NCBI GenBank assembly: GCA_023379845.1
Contig: JAMCPG010000049.1
Location: 1-40,723, forward strand
Length of the DNA: 40,723 bases
Direction of reading: 5' to 3'
Source: Thermoplasmatota archaeon
GTDB taxonomy: Archaea; Thermoplasmatota; Thermoplasmata; Thermoplasmatales; Thermoplasmataceae
The translations under genes and the position numbers were made by a program. Numbering within the stretch: the first letter of the stretch is position 1; every line of letters starts with the position of its first letter. A model generated the notes under the pieces. The model searched no databases. It was not told the origin of the DNA and saw only the letters and a list, made by a program, of their open reading frames with translations. Shown in pieces: positions 31,785 through 40,494 of this stretch.

Positions 31785-32939
31785 TTACACCTTATTTTCC
31801 CTGAACTTTGCAAAGAATGCAATATCGTAAGATATCTTTGTCAGAGCAGCTACCATAAAGACCGCCGGGGGAAAGAACTCTAGCAATGAGCCAGCTATTC
31901 CAGGCCCGGGCACCTGTCCAACATTTCTGACTGCCAGAAATGTTGAATTTCCCTTAACGCGTGACTCTTCAGGTATAACAGTGTTGACAAAACTGTCTCT
32001 TGCCGGTACATCCATCTGGCTTGTTGTCTGCCGAATGAAAAGCAGGATTTCACTCCAGGCCAGTACATGAAAAATGGGAATAAGAAAAAGGAAAACATTG
32101 CTGATTATGTGCGTATAAACCATTGTTCGAACCAGGCCGATCGACGACGATATGTATCCGGAGATTATTATCGACACAGCCGTGATCAGGTTAACACCTA
32201 TGAATATGAGGCCAGCCTGTGATAGTGTTATGTGAAATACAACCTCAAACCACAACGCTATTATGGATGTATTGACAAGCCCACCGCCCAATGAATCCAC
32301 AAAAAATAGAGATCCGAGAGTCTTGATCCTCTTGCTTGTTTCTGGCAGCACTTCGGCAGAAACTTGGCTCTCTTTTTGTAAAGGGAACTTTATTGCCATG
32401 TAGATCACAACCTGTAAGGCAGCAAGTATCAGTAGTACCAGGAAAATGTCAGGGAAACTCTTGGCGCCGACGAGGAACAGGAAGGCAGAAGCAGCTGTTC
32501 CGGAACCATAGGAAAAAAAGTTGTAGAGTGAGAACGCAAGGTTCTTCTGCCTCTGATCCCTGGATACCCTGCCTATTGTATACTGTTCAAGGGACTGGTT
32601 AGTGGCCATGTCCTTCCCGGATAGCGAGATTGCACCTATCACGATAGCAATCAAGAGCCCTGGAAGTGTAGGATATGCATATAGCAGGGCGATGGCACCT
32701 GTAAGCAGAAGCGCCATCATAAGAAGCTTTTCCTTGATTCGCATATGAAGAACTGTATATAAGAAGATGAAGAACGTCGAAATTCCAATAGCAAACAGGA
32801 GCACCACAGAAACCTGAATTGCGTTGAGGCCGAATGATAGCAAAAAGAACGGTACCGAGATCGAGAGAGACATGAAGATAAAGGATCGGATCGATTTTGT
32901 CACAGAGAGAAGCAGATCTTCGGTTTTAATCAACAACAT
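31785..32939 (-). CDS. MFS transporter
   Basis: This 384-residue membrane protein with 11-12 hydrophobic segments has the MFS arrangement of two six-helix halves, with a basic central loop (KFPLQKESQVSAEVLPETSKRIK, residues about 178-200). Motif A is degenerate. RQTTSQMDVPARDSFVNTVIPEESR in the second half resembles the loop between helices 10 and 11 in some carriers. Substrate unknown. It is divergent from the flavoprotein gene with 80 bases between starts, so the pair may share control. Normal length. Confidence 0.82.
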   Translation of the reverse strand: MLLIKTEDLLLSVTKSIRSFIFMSLSISVPFFLLSFGLNAIQVSVVLLFAIGISTFFIFLYTVLHMRIKEKLLMMALLLTGAIALLYAYPTLPGLLIAIVIGAISLSGKDMATNQSLEQYTIGRVSRDQRQKNLAFSLYNFFSYGSGTAASAFLFLVGAKSFPDIFLVLLILAALQVVIYMAIKFPLQKESQVSAEVLPETSKRIKTLGSLFFVDSLGGGLVNTSIIALWFEVVFHITLSQAGLIFIGVNLITAVSIIISGYISSSIGLVRTMVYTHIISNVFLFLIPIFHVLAWSEILLFIRQTTSQMDVPARDSFVNTVIPEESRVKGNSTFLAVRNVGQVPGPGIAGSLLEFFPPAVFMVAALTKISYDIAFFAKFRENKV

Positions 32940-33019
32940 GGATAGTTTTCATATGCATAGCTTTTCCTTCAACTCATGAAGCGCATAAATACGGGGTAGT
33001 GATTAAGAGATAGAATCTC

Positions 33020-34327
33020 ATGGATCTGGTTGTAATTGGAGGCGGTGCAGCGGGCATGGCAGCTGCATCCAAGGCAAAGCGTGTTGACCCTTCTCTATCC
33101 GTTACTGTAATTGAGGCAGGGCGTTATGTTTCTTATGCTGAATGCGGAATTCCATATTTTCTGGAAGGAATAGTTACCTCACCGGATCAACTGCTACATT
33201 ACCCTTTGGAGGAATTCACGACCAGGAGAGGTATCAACGTTATCACGGGAACATCAGTAAACGTGATTGACAGGAAGAACCGGGTACTGGTCCTTTCGAA
33301 TAGTTCTAAAGTAAAATATGACCGCCTGATTATAGCCACTGGGGCTTCGCCTAAAGTTCCAGATTCACTTTCGGCGCTGGGCATACGTGGGATACGGTCT
33401 CTGGAATCAGGCGAAATAACTCACAATGATATAGCAAAAGCGGAGACAGTAGCAATAATCGGCGACGGAATTCTTGGTATAGAGCTTGCTTCATCGCTTG
33501 TTCTGGGCGGAAAGAAAGTATTCGTTGTTTCAAGGCACAAAGATATACTCAAGGCATTTGACTCGAAGATTGGTGCAGCCTTCAGGGAAGAGTTCAAGCA
33601 ACGCGTTAGCGTCTTGACCGAAGCATCAGATCTTGAGGTAACAAGAAGAAATGGATCATTTGTGCTTGCAACCAGCGGAAGAGAGTATGCAGTAGACGCA
33701 GTCATATCGGCGACAGGAATAGTACCAAATACAAAAATTGCAGTCGATGCCGGCATTGCTACTGATTCGCGTGGAATAATAATCACTGATGGACGTATGC
33801 TTACAAGCGATCCCAGCATTTACTCTGCAGGCGACTGTGCTTCTACAACAAACCTTGTAACGGGAAAACAAGACTGGCATCCGCTTGCACAGATCTCTAA
33901 CAAGATGGGCAGGGTTGCCGGAGCCAATGCAGCAGGCGGCAGGATGGTTTTTCCCGGATCTGTAGGTACCACCCTGGTAAAAGTATTCGACTATGAAATC
34001 GGATTCACGGGGCTGACTGAAGAACAGGCAAAGAAGGATGGACTGGACGCAAAGACCATCTTTGTAAAGGGCATGAGCAAGGCTGGTTACTACCCTGGAA
34101 AACACCCGGTGTTCGTAACCATGGTCACAGAGAATGTGACTGGCAGGATGCTTGGAGCCCAGGTTGTCTCGAAGGATGGAGCAGCCTGGAGGGTCAACGC
34201 AGTGGCTGCTGCAATACAGGCTAGACTCACAGCCGAGGCTTTCTTCTACACAGATCTGGGATATAGCCCGCCGTTTGGGCCTGTCTGGGACCCTCTTATT
34301 GTTGCTGCTGATCTATCAATGAAATAG
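33020..34327 (+). CDS. FAD-dependent disulfide oxidoreductase (CoA-disulfide reductase / NADH oxidase type)
   Basis: The 435-residue flavoprotein has FAD-binding GGGAAGMAAASKAKR at residues 7-21, a single redox cysteine Cys42 in SYAECGIPYFLEG, the NAD(P)H-binding GDGILGIELASSLVLGG near 150, and YSAGDCAS near 270 holding the second FAD contact. The lone Cys42 and the SYAxCG context mark the CoADR/NADH oxidase/Npsr group, which reduces CoA disulfide, persulfides or polysulfide, or O2, with NAD(P)H. The C-terminal dimer domain is complete. With sulfur genes in the same window, a persulfide or CoA-S-S role is attractive but unproven. A cataaatac box lies about 30 bases before ATG. Confidence 0.9.
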   Translation: MDLVVIGGGAAGMAAASKAKRVDPSLSVTVIEAGRYVSYAECGIPYFLEGIVTSPDQLLHYPLEEFTTRRGINVITGTSVNVIDRKNRVLVLSNSSKVKYDRLIIATGASPKVPDSLSALGIRGIRSLESGEITHNDIAKAETVAIIGDGILGIELASSLVLGGKKVFVVSRHKDILKAFDSKIGAAFREEFKQRVSVLTEASDLEVTRRNGSFVLATSGREYAVDAVISATGIVPNTKIAVDAGIATDSRGIIITDGRMLTSDPSIYSAGDCASTTNLVTGKQDWHPLAQISNKMGRVAGANAAGGRMVFPGSVGTTLVKVFDYEIGFTGLTEEQAKKDGLDAKTIFVKGMSKAGYYPGKHPVFVTMVTENVTGRMLGAQVVSKDGAAWRVNAVAAAIQARLTAEAFFYTDLGYSPPFGPVWDPLIVAADLSMK

Positions 34328-34393
34328 GATCGATCTAATGAGAAAACACATTTTTGCTAACTTTAATCACTTTTTAACCTATCCGTAACTTAT

Positions 34394-34806
34394 GTGATCA
34401 ATTCGAGCATGATCCTGACATTTTCCCTTCCGATTCAGATGACCCTTTTTCTCACTTCAGCTACCACTTGGGGTCTTATTCCACGGGGGTATGTTTCACT
34501 TGATGTTTTACCCACTATGCTTATTGTACCTATAGTGCTTATCGTTGCCGCGAGAACCGGGCAGACAGGATGGAAGCTTTATCCTGGAGCGACAGAAAAA
34601 AAGGATACGGCAACTGCACGAAATGATGACATAAACTGGAAAGCTGGCGTGTTCTATATGAACAGGGATGACAGGTCTTTACTCGTTCCCAAAAGATTCG
34701 GTTATGGCTATACGCTCAACTTGGGCATTTTGTGACATGGATGGTTCTAGTACTTCCCATCATTGTCCTCGTGATCGTACTACTTTTCACACTTCACATT
34801 ATCTGA
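34394..34806 (+). pseudogene. DUF5808 membrane protein with probable frameshift
   Basis: The first 113 codons encode two weak hydrophobic segments and a clear DUF5808 motif (DDINWKAGVFYMNRDDRSLLVPKRFGYGYTLNLG). In intact members this motif is followed by a membrane helix. Here the frame stops with TGA at 34733-34735, but the shifted frame from about 34723 reads GHFVTWMVLVLPIIVLVIVLLFTLHII and ends at 34806. A one-base loss near the ttggg run (34721-34725) would explain this. The protein is also shorter than usual family members at the N terminus. The start is GTG 34394 (or ATG 34409). A degraded gene or a sequence error. Confidence 0.65.
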
Positions 34807-34938
34807 ATCTGGGAGCAATGATATGCCGTTGATATGCCCTTTAGATACAAACAATGCTGCTTCTGCTCCATGTGGTATTTCTGAAATATGATAAGAGTCG
34901 TAACGTAAGAGATATATGTTTTACTATAATTCTTCGGA

Positions 34939-35202
34939 ATGGAAAAGAAGGTACACATAGTAAGGGTAAAATGTAAATATTGTGGTGTTGAATTTGACCA
35001 TATATTCAGGGCGGGAGACATTCTCAGACCACATGTTTTCAATCAAATTCAATACACGTGTATTAAATGCGGCAAAACTGGCTTTGACTATGTCAGGAGG
35101 GTTGGCAAGATGAGTCTCGATGAATGGCAAACACAGCATCCGGAGCTGAATATAGAGGATCTTCCGGACTATTCATACATCGAGGAAAACGATGTCAACT
35201 GA
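34939..35202 (+). CDS. small zinc-ribbon protein of unknown function
   Basis: The 87-residue protein has two CxxC knuckles, VKCKYCGVEF at residues 10-19 and YTCIKCGKTGF at 39-49, spaced as in a zinc ribbon, followed by an amphipathic helix (MSLDEWQTQHPEL) and an acidic tail. It has no recognised family. Such proteins often act as nucleic-acid or protein adaptors. The ATG follows an AT-rich stretch. The 3' end overlaps the methyltransferase gene by eight bases in convergent orientation. Confidence 0.7.
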   Translation: MEKKVHIVRVKCKYCGVEFDHIFRAGDILRPHVFNQIQYTCIKCGKTGFDYVRRVGKMSLDEWQTQHPELNIEDLPDYSYIEENDVN

Positions 35203-36538
35203 GGTCGTCCAGCCTGAAACTCGAGATAATTGCTGATACCTGCTTCAGCCCGAGATATTTCCTGATATAACGCGGGTTGCTGCTGTATCTGTATGTGGTC
35301 ATGAATGAACTGTCGCTATCAGATCTCATTTTCTCAAGCTTACTATTGAAAAGATGCATCAGTCTCATGCTCTTCTCCCTTGTAAGATCAGGCTGTATAA
35401 ACAGTTGAATCGGGTTGGTGCGATATGTGTTTCCCGAAACAACTATGCCGTCTGCATCAAGTTCCTCACCGATATCATGCAGACCAGCTCTGCCATTTGG
35501 CGAGCCAGTATCGACGGTCCTCACGAAAAGCGGGTTAGAGAGAAGTTTTCTATGAAGGCTGTCATCAACAAAAAAAGTCGATCTTGAATATCTTCCCTTG
35601 CTGAAATTCTTTGAATCCACCAATATTACCTCCCTATCCCCGCCTGAACTCATGACCTCGTCAATGGTCAGATAAAACTTCGCCTTAATCCTGCCGACTT
35701 TGCCAGATGAGGGCATTTCATCGATGTTCATCTTTTGCCTGAAGCCGCTAGAAGAATCCAGCGTAAATCTCTTAACCTTTTGATTCTGATTTTCCTGCAC
35801 TGCGTCAAACTCAATACTGCTGTGTTTCCCCTTAGGATCAAGAATAAACTCAAAAATGCCCACGTTAACTCCCGTATTCTGGAAAATTCTGGATTCAAAT
35901 AACTTGCATTTACTGATATAATACCTGGTGAGGAAATCAAGTCTTATCTTTCTGGAAGCTGAATCCGCAAACAGGAAGTTTGTAGGAATAATGTAAATCA
36001 ACTTATGAATGCTATGCCTCAGATCGTTTATCAATGCAAGCTGGTAAAGATCCTGGTAACCTTCATTTTCACCAACAAAATATGAAGCCTGTGAAGATGC
36101 ATCTGCATGCTTCATTATATGTCCCACATAGAGGTAAGGTGGGTTAGTAATGTGAACAGTTTTAGCCGGATTTTTCACCTCTGGATATGATAAAATTGAG
36201 TCCCTCACTTTTATGCATGCTTCAAGTACTTGATGGGCAACTCCATATTCTGCAGCTTTCTCAATTGACTTACTAACCATTTCTGGGTCAGCGTCATACA
36301 TCTGGATATGTTTTCTAAAGTAGTCGGTTCTTTCTGATCTGGGCAAAAGGTCCAGTATGGGAAGAATAAGGTTTCCTTCTCCGCAAAACATGTCTATGAA
36401 GTTATGATCGTGGATTAGCGGACTTATATCGGGCAGAATGTAATTCTGGAAAACGCTAACGGGTGTCAGATGCGAGCCAAGTAATCTTCTTTTGTCTAGA
36501 GTTTCGGGCCGTTTCTTAATACGCATCCTGTCGATCAT
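35195..36538 (-). CDS. N6-adenine DNA methyltransferase-like protein (orphan)
   Basis: The 447-residue protein carries the AdoMet motif I FIDMFCGEGNLILPIL (residues 47-62) and the catalytic motif IV NPPY at 132-135, the pattern of gamma-class N6-adenine methylases such as M.TaqI. A conserved N-terminal motif X-like segment (LGSHLTPVSVFQNYILPDI) precedes it. A C-terminal region with YRTNPIQLF and SNPRYIRKYLGLKQV probably recognises DNA. The rest matches no endonuclease domain and no restriction gene is adjacent, so it may be an orphan methylase or part of a defence system elsewhere. A ggtgat ribosome site precedes the ATG. The target sequence cannot be read from the protein. Confidence 0.8.
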   Translation of the reverse strand: MIDRMRIKKRPETLDKRRLLGSHLTPVSVFQNYILPDISPLIHDHNFIDMFCGEGNLILPILDLLPRSERTDYFRKHIQMYDADPEMVSKSIEKAAEYGVAHQVLEACIKVRDSILSYPEVKNPAKTVHITNPPYLYVGHIMKHADASSQASYFVGENEGYQDLYQLALINDLRHSIHKLIYIIPTNFLFADSASRKIRLDFLTRYYISKCKLFESRIFQNTGVNVGIFEFILDPKGKHSSIEFDAVQENQNQKVKRFTLDSSSGFRQKMNIDEMPSSGKVGRIKAKFYLTIDEVMSSGGDREVILVDSKNFSKGRYSRSTFFVDDSLHRKLLSNPLFVRTVDTGSPNGRAGLHDIGEELDADGIVVSGNTYRTNPIQLFIQPDLTREKSMRLMHLFNSKLEKMRSDSDSSFMTTYRYSSNPRYIRKYLGLKQVSAIISSFRLDDLS

Positions 36539-36602
36539 ATCACCTGCAAATTGAAAAATTTTTATGCATTTCTTAGACTCTTAAGGAAAAAGAGGAATAA
36601 GG

Positions 36603-37811
36603 TTAAGAAGTGCCTTCGCTGAAGTAATCCTTCTTGAAGTGGTATTTGAATAGCCATTCATAATGACCATGAAGGGAAGCCCAGTAAATCTCTTCCATGA
36701 CCTTCTTTTCGGTATAGTTCATTATGGAAGGCTTGATCTTCTCTACAGGCCGATCGTAGGTACCAACAACGAACGTCGCGTGATGGAATCCCGTTTCCAT
36801 AGAACACTGGGTCCTGCCGGTGAAAAAGTGCTTTGATCCTGAACCTGATATATTCGTTGCAATGTTATTTGCGACAACTATACCCTCCAGGTGGGCTTCC
36901 ACGCCGGCTTTAGATGTCGGGATGTTATTCGTGTCTCCTATTGCAAAAGCATAGTCATGATCGGTGATGTGTAGATCCTTCTTATCCACCTTAACCCACC
37001 CCTCATCATCAGAAAAGTCTGTTCCCTTGAGGAACTCGGCAGGTTTATGTGGTGGGGTGAGGAAAAGATAGTCATACTTCAGCGTTTCACCTTCGAGAGA
37101 GGTTATCTCTTTCTTCGCAGGGTCGACTGAATCAGTGTTGAACACGGTCCTCGACTCTATGTTTCTTTCGCTATACAGAGGTTCTATTACCTCATTTATC
37201 GGTTCAGCAGTGTAGATTCTTGTGTATGGTGTTATGAATGTTATGTCAACGTTTTTCCTGCGTTCATGCCTCCTGAGATACTCGTCTGCCATGAAGGCTG
37301 CCTCATTGGGTGATGGAGGACACTTGTAGGGAAGGCCGGCAATTCCGACAACTATCCGGCCTGACTTTACTGTTTCCAGCGTTGAAAATATCCTCGATGA
37401 AACATCTGCATCGGTATAAAAGTCAAGATTCGCCTCCTTGAGTCCAGGTATCTGTGAATAGTCTGGAGAGCATCCGGTCGAAACCACTACATAATCAAAG
37501 TCATACTTTTCCTGGTTCTTTTCAGTGATGATCTGATGGTTATCAATATCCAGCGAGGCACAGTTTGCATGCACTACATTCACTCCCCTTGGAACCAGGT
37601 TTTCAGCCGGTCTCTTTAACTTGGCCGGCCTGGTACCACGGAAAGCAACCTCAAGATATCCCGGCTGGAACTCCTGCGTCTCCTTTTTGTCAAAAATAGT
37701 TATGGAGACTTTCTCCTGCTTTATCTCCTCTGAAAGCTGAGCGACCAGCTTGCTTGAAGTAATAAGCCCTCCTGCTCCACTCCCAATCATGGCTATTTTT
37801 ATCACAGACAT
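36603..37811 (-). CDS. sqr: sulfide:quinone oxidoreductase (SQR)-type flavoprotein
   Basis: The 402-residue membrane-associated flavoenzyme oxidises sulfide to polysulfide and passes electrons to quinones. FAD-binding GSGAGGLITSSKL occupies residues 10-22. Cys114 (STGCSPDY), Cys164 (LPYKCPPSPNEAAF) and Cys336 (RTQCSMETG) match the three active-site cysteines of SQRs. The C-terminal AIGDTNNIPTSKAG binds FAD. The C terminus is amphipathic for membrane attachment. It is the last of three genes, after dsrE-like and tusA genes, 51 bases after tusA. The set makes sulfane-sulfur transfer to and from SQR likely. A flavocytochrome-like or polysulfide-reducing relative is less likely. Confidence 0.9.
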   Translation of the reverse strand: MSVIKIAMIGSGAGGLITSSKLVAQLSEEIKQEKVSITIFDKKETQEFQPGYLEVAFRGTRPAKLKRPAENLVPRGVNVVHANCASLDIDNHQIITEKNQEKYDFDYVVVSTGCSPDYSQIPGLKEANLDFYTDADVSSRIFSTLETVKSGRIVVGIAGLPYKCPPSPNEAAFMADEYLRRHERRKNVDITFITPYTRIYTAEPINEVIEPLYSERNIESRTVFNTDSVDPAKKEITSLEGETLKYDYLFLTPPHKPAEFLKGTDFSDDEGWVKVDKKDLHITDHDYAFAIGDTNNIPTSKAGVEAHLEGIVVANNIATNISGSGSKHFFTGRTQCSMETGFHHATFVVGTYDRPVEKIKPSIMNYTEKKVMEEIYWASLHGHYEWLFKYHFKKDYFSEGTS

Positions 37812-37862
37812 TCACCCACTTTTTACCCTATCTCAAATCATGCAATTTCTGCTCAGCCCTGC

Positions 37863-38096
37863 TCATTTCTTGGCGGTCACCTTGATCGTTACCTCGTATT
37901 CTGTACCATTCTCCTTTGTGTTAACAAGCTCATTTTTTGTCATCCCGCACCAGGCTTTAGCATCCGGTACTACGCCAGGATCTGTAGCCTGCAGTATTAT
38001 GATGTCACCATTTGACGCTTTCCTGTATGCCCTTATCAGGTCTGTGATTGGGCCAGGACAGGCAGTCCCCTTACTGTCTATGTTATACGTTGTCAT
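37863..38096 (-). CDS. tusA: TusA-family sulfur carrier protein
   Basis: The 77-residue protein has the TusA fold with the ACPGP motif, whose Cys13 takes sulfane sulfur as a persulfide, and a second Cys in AWCGMTKNEL. TusA proteins carry sulfur between enzymes in sulfur oxidation and in tRNA or cofactor thiolation. Its start is nine bases after the stop of the DsrE-like gene, and the SQR gene follows, so all three are co-transcribed. In archaeal sulfur oxidisers TusA and DsrE proteins exchange persulfide or thiosulfonate groups; that role is inferred here. Confidence 0.94.
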   Translation of the reverse strand: MTTYNIDSKGTACPGPITDLIRAYRKASNGDIIILQATDPGVVPDAKAWCGMTKNELVNTKENGTEYEVTIKVTAKK

Positions 38097-38105
38097 ATTG
38101 ATCCC

Positions 38106-38525
38106 TCAGAGGATTATGGTCTGGCCTCCGCCAGATTGTATCATGAAATCCGTTGCTCCAACTATACTGTCTATCATCGGATCCAGGTCATCCTTCTTCC
38201 ATCCCAGAGCTGAGGACATAAGTGAGCAGCCAAAGACCTTAACGTCCCCCATCTGCATAGCTGTTTCAATCATTTTATGCCAGTTGTCTGTCTTCAATCT
38301 ATCAAGGCCTGCATTTATATCTCTCATTACTTCCTCAAATCCTGCAGGCAAAACAGGCTTCTCTTTGAACCCGCCCTTTTTGAAAGACTTAAGAGCAGTT
38401 CCCGTGACAAATATTCTTACGGGCATTCCGAGATTGGCACCGGTCTGGGTGAGCACTCCCAGCATGAGGAGTTTATCGGCAGTCCCCGTCGCGATGACGA
38501 TATTGAAACTTGGCACATCCGACAT
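38106..38525 (-). CDS. DsrE-family sulfur-transfer protein (DsrE/DrsE-like)
   Basis: The 139-residue protein has the DsrE/F/H fold: IVIATGTADKLLMLGVLTQTGANLGMPVRIFVTGTAL at the N terminus and MGDVKVFGCSLMSSALGWKKDDLDPMIDSIVGATDF at the C-terminal half. Cys near residue 100 (VFGCSLMSS) is the position of the sulfur-accepting cysteine. Such proteins accept and pass on persulfide or thiosulfonate groups with TusA. The ATG at 38525 is preferred over an upstream TTG because an attataca box lies 16-25 bases before it. It is the first gene of the operon and lies 41 bases downstream of a perfect palindrome. Confidence 0.9.
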   Translation of the reverse strand: MSDVPSFNIVIATGTADKLLMLGVLTQTGANLGMPVRIFVTGTALKSFKKGGFKEKPVLPAGFEEVMRDINAGLDRLKTDNWHKMIETAMQMGDVKVFGCSLMSSALGWKKDDLDPMIDSIVGATDFMIQSGGGQTIIL

Positions 38526-38566
38526 ATTATCAATCCTCAATTTGTATAATCAATACTATGTTCTAT

Positions 38567-38587
38567 ATACATACACCTTGTATGTAT
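38567..38587. promoter_or_regulatory. perfect palindromic operator upstream of the sulfur operon
   Basis: Nine-base arms ATACATACA and TGTATGTAT are exactly complementary around CCT. The site is 42 bases upstream of the dsrE-like ATG and about 88 bases before the divergent MFS gene start, so a repressor or activator bound there could act on both. Arms of this length without mismatch are unlikely by chance in so short an intergenic stretch. Confidence 0.6.
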
Positions 38588-38674
38588 GGTATAGTGATTC
38601 TGTTCTTTTATCATAATTAACTGCATAATTTAAGGATCCACAAGAATTATTCAAAACCATTTTAATTGAAAAAA

Positions 38675-39898
38675 ATGTTCGAATTGTTTGGCATTCCTTT
38701 TTTACCTCTTACATGCTCACGAAAAAAATTGAGAAATGTTGGAGTAGCCTCTGCTGTTTCCGGGATGAGAGGATTAGCGTTCTCATCGCTTTGGATTTTC
38801 AGTGCACTTTACTTGAGGTCATACCTCGGTCTTAGTGTGGTTACGGACGCAGTAATAATTACATCCGGTACGGCAATCGGGGCGATTGTTCAAAAATTCG
38901 CGGGATCCCTGGGGGACCATTTTGGCCACAAGAGAACTGTTATTTTGGCAGTGTTCGTATCCACACTCCTATACCTCCTGCTTTTTATTTCTTCTCCCGT
39001 ACGTCAATACTCCCCCTATTTTATCGTTACATTTATGGCTTTGACTATTTCCAATTCCTCACAGATGCCATCAATTTATGCGCTTGTTTCAGAATCCAGT
39101 GAAATCAAGACCAAAGGTTTTTCGATATTAAGAGTAGGGAACAACATTGGGTGGGGAATTGGCCCTGCAATTGGGGGCTTTGCCATATACTACTCTGGTT
39201 TCTTCTACCTCTTTGTCTTCGGGTTCATATCCAGTGCAGTCAGCCTCGTAATAGCCCTCTTTTTAAAAGAGGTAAAGTTCAGCCGTGCAATACATAAAGG
39301 ATTCAGGACAGATAACCGACTCCTGATTGCGCTTTCTGTATCTGCTCTTCTGCTATTCATGGTACAGTCGCAGGAAACGGTAACTTTAACAAATTATGCA
39401 AACATACTTCGCGGGCTGAACTATTTTGAGCTAGGCTTGATATATCTGGTTAACGGAATAGGGGTGGTTGTGACCCAGGGCCCGATCTATAAAGTAGTGA
39501 AGCGCATAGGTAACTATGCATCCTTCTCGGTTGGAACCCTCATCTATACGGCCGGCTTCTTCTCATATGCATTTGATAACAGCCTGACCGGCATGCTGAT
39601 ATCAACTCTGATCCTGACTATAGGCGAAGACCTTGCTTTTCCTTCCGGGTCCGCTATGGTATCGCTTGTTTCAAAGCCGGAAAACATAGGCCGGAATATG
39701 GGAATATTCAATGGTTTTATATCCATCGGGAGAGCTCTGGGCCCACTTTTAGGAGGGGTGGCTCTCTTCATAACTACTGTACCAGTTCTCATCTGGGGCA
39801 TAACGACCTCAACCGGTTTTGCCAGTATGATATTCTTCATATTTGTATTCAGGAACGTCTCTAGAATTCAGGAAAACATGAAACGAGAAGGATCATAA
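38675..39898 (+). CDS. MFS transporter
   Basis: The 407-residue, 12-segment membrane protein is of the major facilitator superfamily. The first half has the loop 2-3 motif AGSLGDHFGHKRTV, the usual GxLaDrxGrkxxl. The second half has VVKRIGNYASFSV. The region LRVGNNIGWGIGPAIGGF resembles helix 5 motif C of drug or sugar exporters. The ATG at 38675 is chosen after a cataattta box; a TTG three codons earlier is possible. It is divergent from the DsrE-TusA-SQR operon with the palindrome between them. Substrate unknown. Confidence 0.87.
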   Translation: MFELFGIPFLPLTCSRKKLRNVGVASAVSGMRGLAFSSLWIFSALYLRSYLGLSVVTDAVIITSGTAIGAIVQKFAGSLGDHFGHKRTVILAVFVSTLLYLLLFISSPVRQYSPYFIVTFMALTISNSSQMPSIYALVSESSEIKTKGFSILRVGNNIGWGIGPAIGGFAIYYSGFFYLFVFGFISSAVSLVIALFLKEVKFSRAIHKGFRTDNRLLIALSVSALLLFMVQSQETVTLTNYANILRGLNYFELGLIYLVNGIGVVVTQGPIYKVVKRIGNYASFSVGTLIYTAGFFSYAFDNSLTGMLISTLILTIGEDLAFPSGSAMVSLVSKPENIGRNMGIFNGFISIGRALGPLLGGVALFITTVPVLIWGITTSTGFASMIFFIFVFRNVSRIQENMKREGS

Positions 39899-39950
39899 TA
39901 TGTAATCATGTTCAGAAAATATTATCTATTTGATGATGATCTTATTCCTG

Positions 39951-40232
39951 ATGTCAATTTTCAGAAGAGAATATGACCAGGAGAAGAAAATAGCTACCTA
40001 TCACTGCGATGAGCACGGTTTTAAGTCTTCTGACGCCGCACATGTAGAGGAACATATGAAGTTACACGGCAAAACTGCAGGCAATTTCTGGAGACGGGAG
40101 CACCATCCCGATCGTCATGTAACCATGTATCATTGTGATCATCACGACTTCCAGTCTTACGACCCAATGGAGATAGAGGAACATGAGAGGTCCCATGCAC
40201 TGCTGATGGGTGGTGGATGGGGCGTTCTTTGA
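39951..40232 (+). CDS. protein with two C2H2-like zinc fingers
   Basis: The 93-residue protein has two similar fingers: YHCDEHGFKSSDAAHVEEHMKLH and YHCDHHDFQSYDPMEIEEHERSH. Each keeps one Cys at the knuckle and two His at the end. The second Cys is replaced by His (CxxH), so each zinc would be held by Cys-His-His-His; the two fingers look like an internal duplication. The end is glycine-rich. C2H2 fingers are uncommon in archaea. The ATG at 39951 is 20-26 bases after aatattatct, giving a leaderless transcript; the frame extends upstream only by a hydrophobic stretch. A DNA- or protein-binding role is likely but unproven. Confidence 0.75.
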   Translation: MSIFRREYDQEKKIATYHCDEHGFKSSDAAHVEEHMKLHGKTAGNFWRREHHPDRHVTMYHCDHHDFQSYDPMEIEEHERSHALLMGGGWGVL

Positions 40233-40329
40233 TCCTCGATTAACTGGTTTCAAGCGAATCCTCTGGTCAATGAATGGGAATATATTCTTTCAATCACAAA
40301 ATTGTGGCATAGAATGCTGACTTCAGCCA

Positions 40330-40353
40330 AGCCTGATCGGAGGCTCCCTTTTT
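40330..40353 (+). terminator. possible hairpin terminator
   Basis: AGCCT-gatcgg-AGGCT forms a five-base-pair hairpin followed by ccc and five T residues, about 98 bases after the zinc-finger gene. It resembles a simple intrinsic terminator. The rest of the 262-base stretch 40233-40494 shows nothing else I can support. Confidence 0.35.
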
Positions 40354-40494
40354 GGTAGTCATATAGTTCTTTGTAGACACTCTGACATCCTCTCCTTCTT
40401 GAAGGTCGGAGTTTTCTTCTTCAAAAGGTAGCAAGAGTAAATGCATTTAAAATGGCCCTCATGTACTTGCTAAATAAACTTTTTCTCCAACAAA

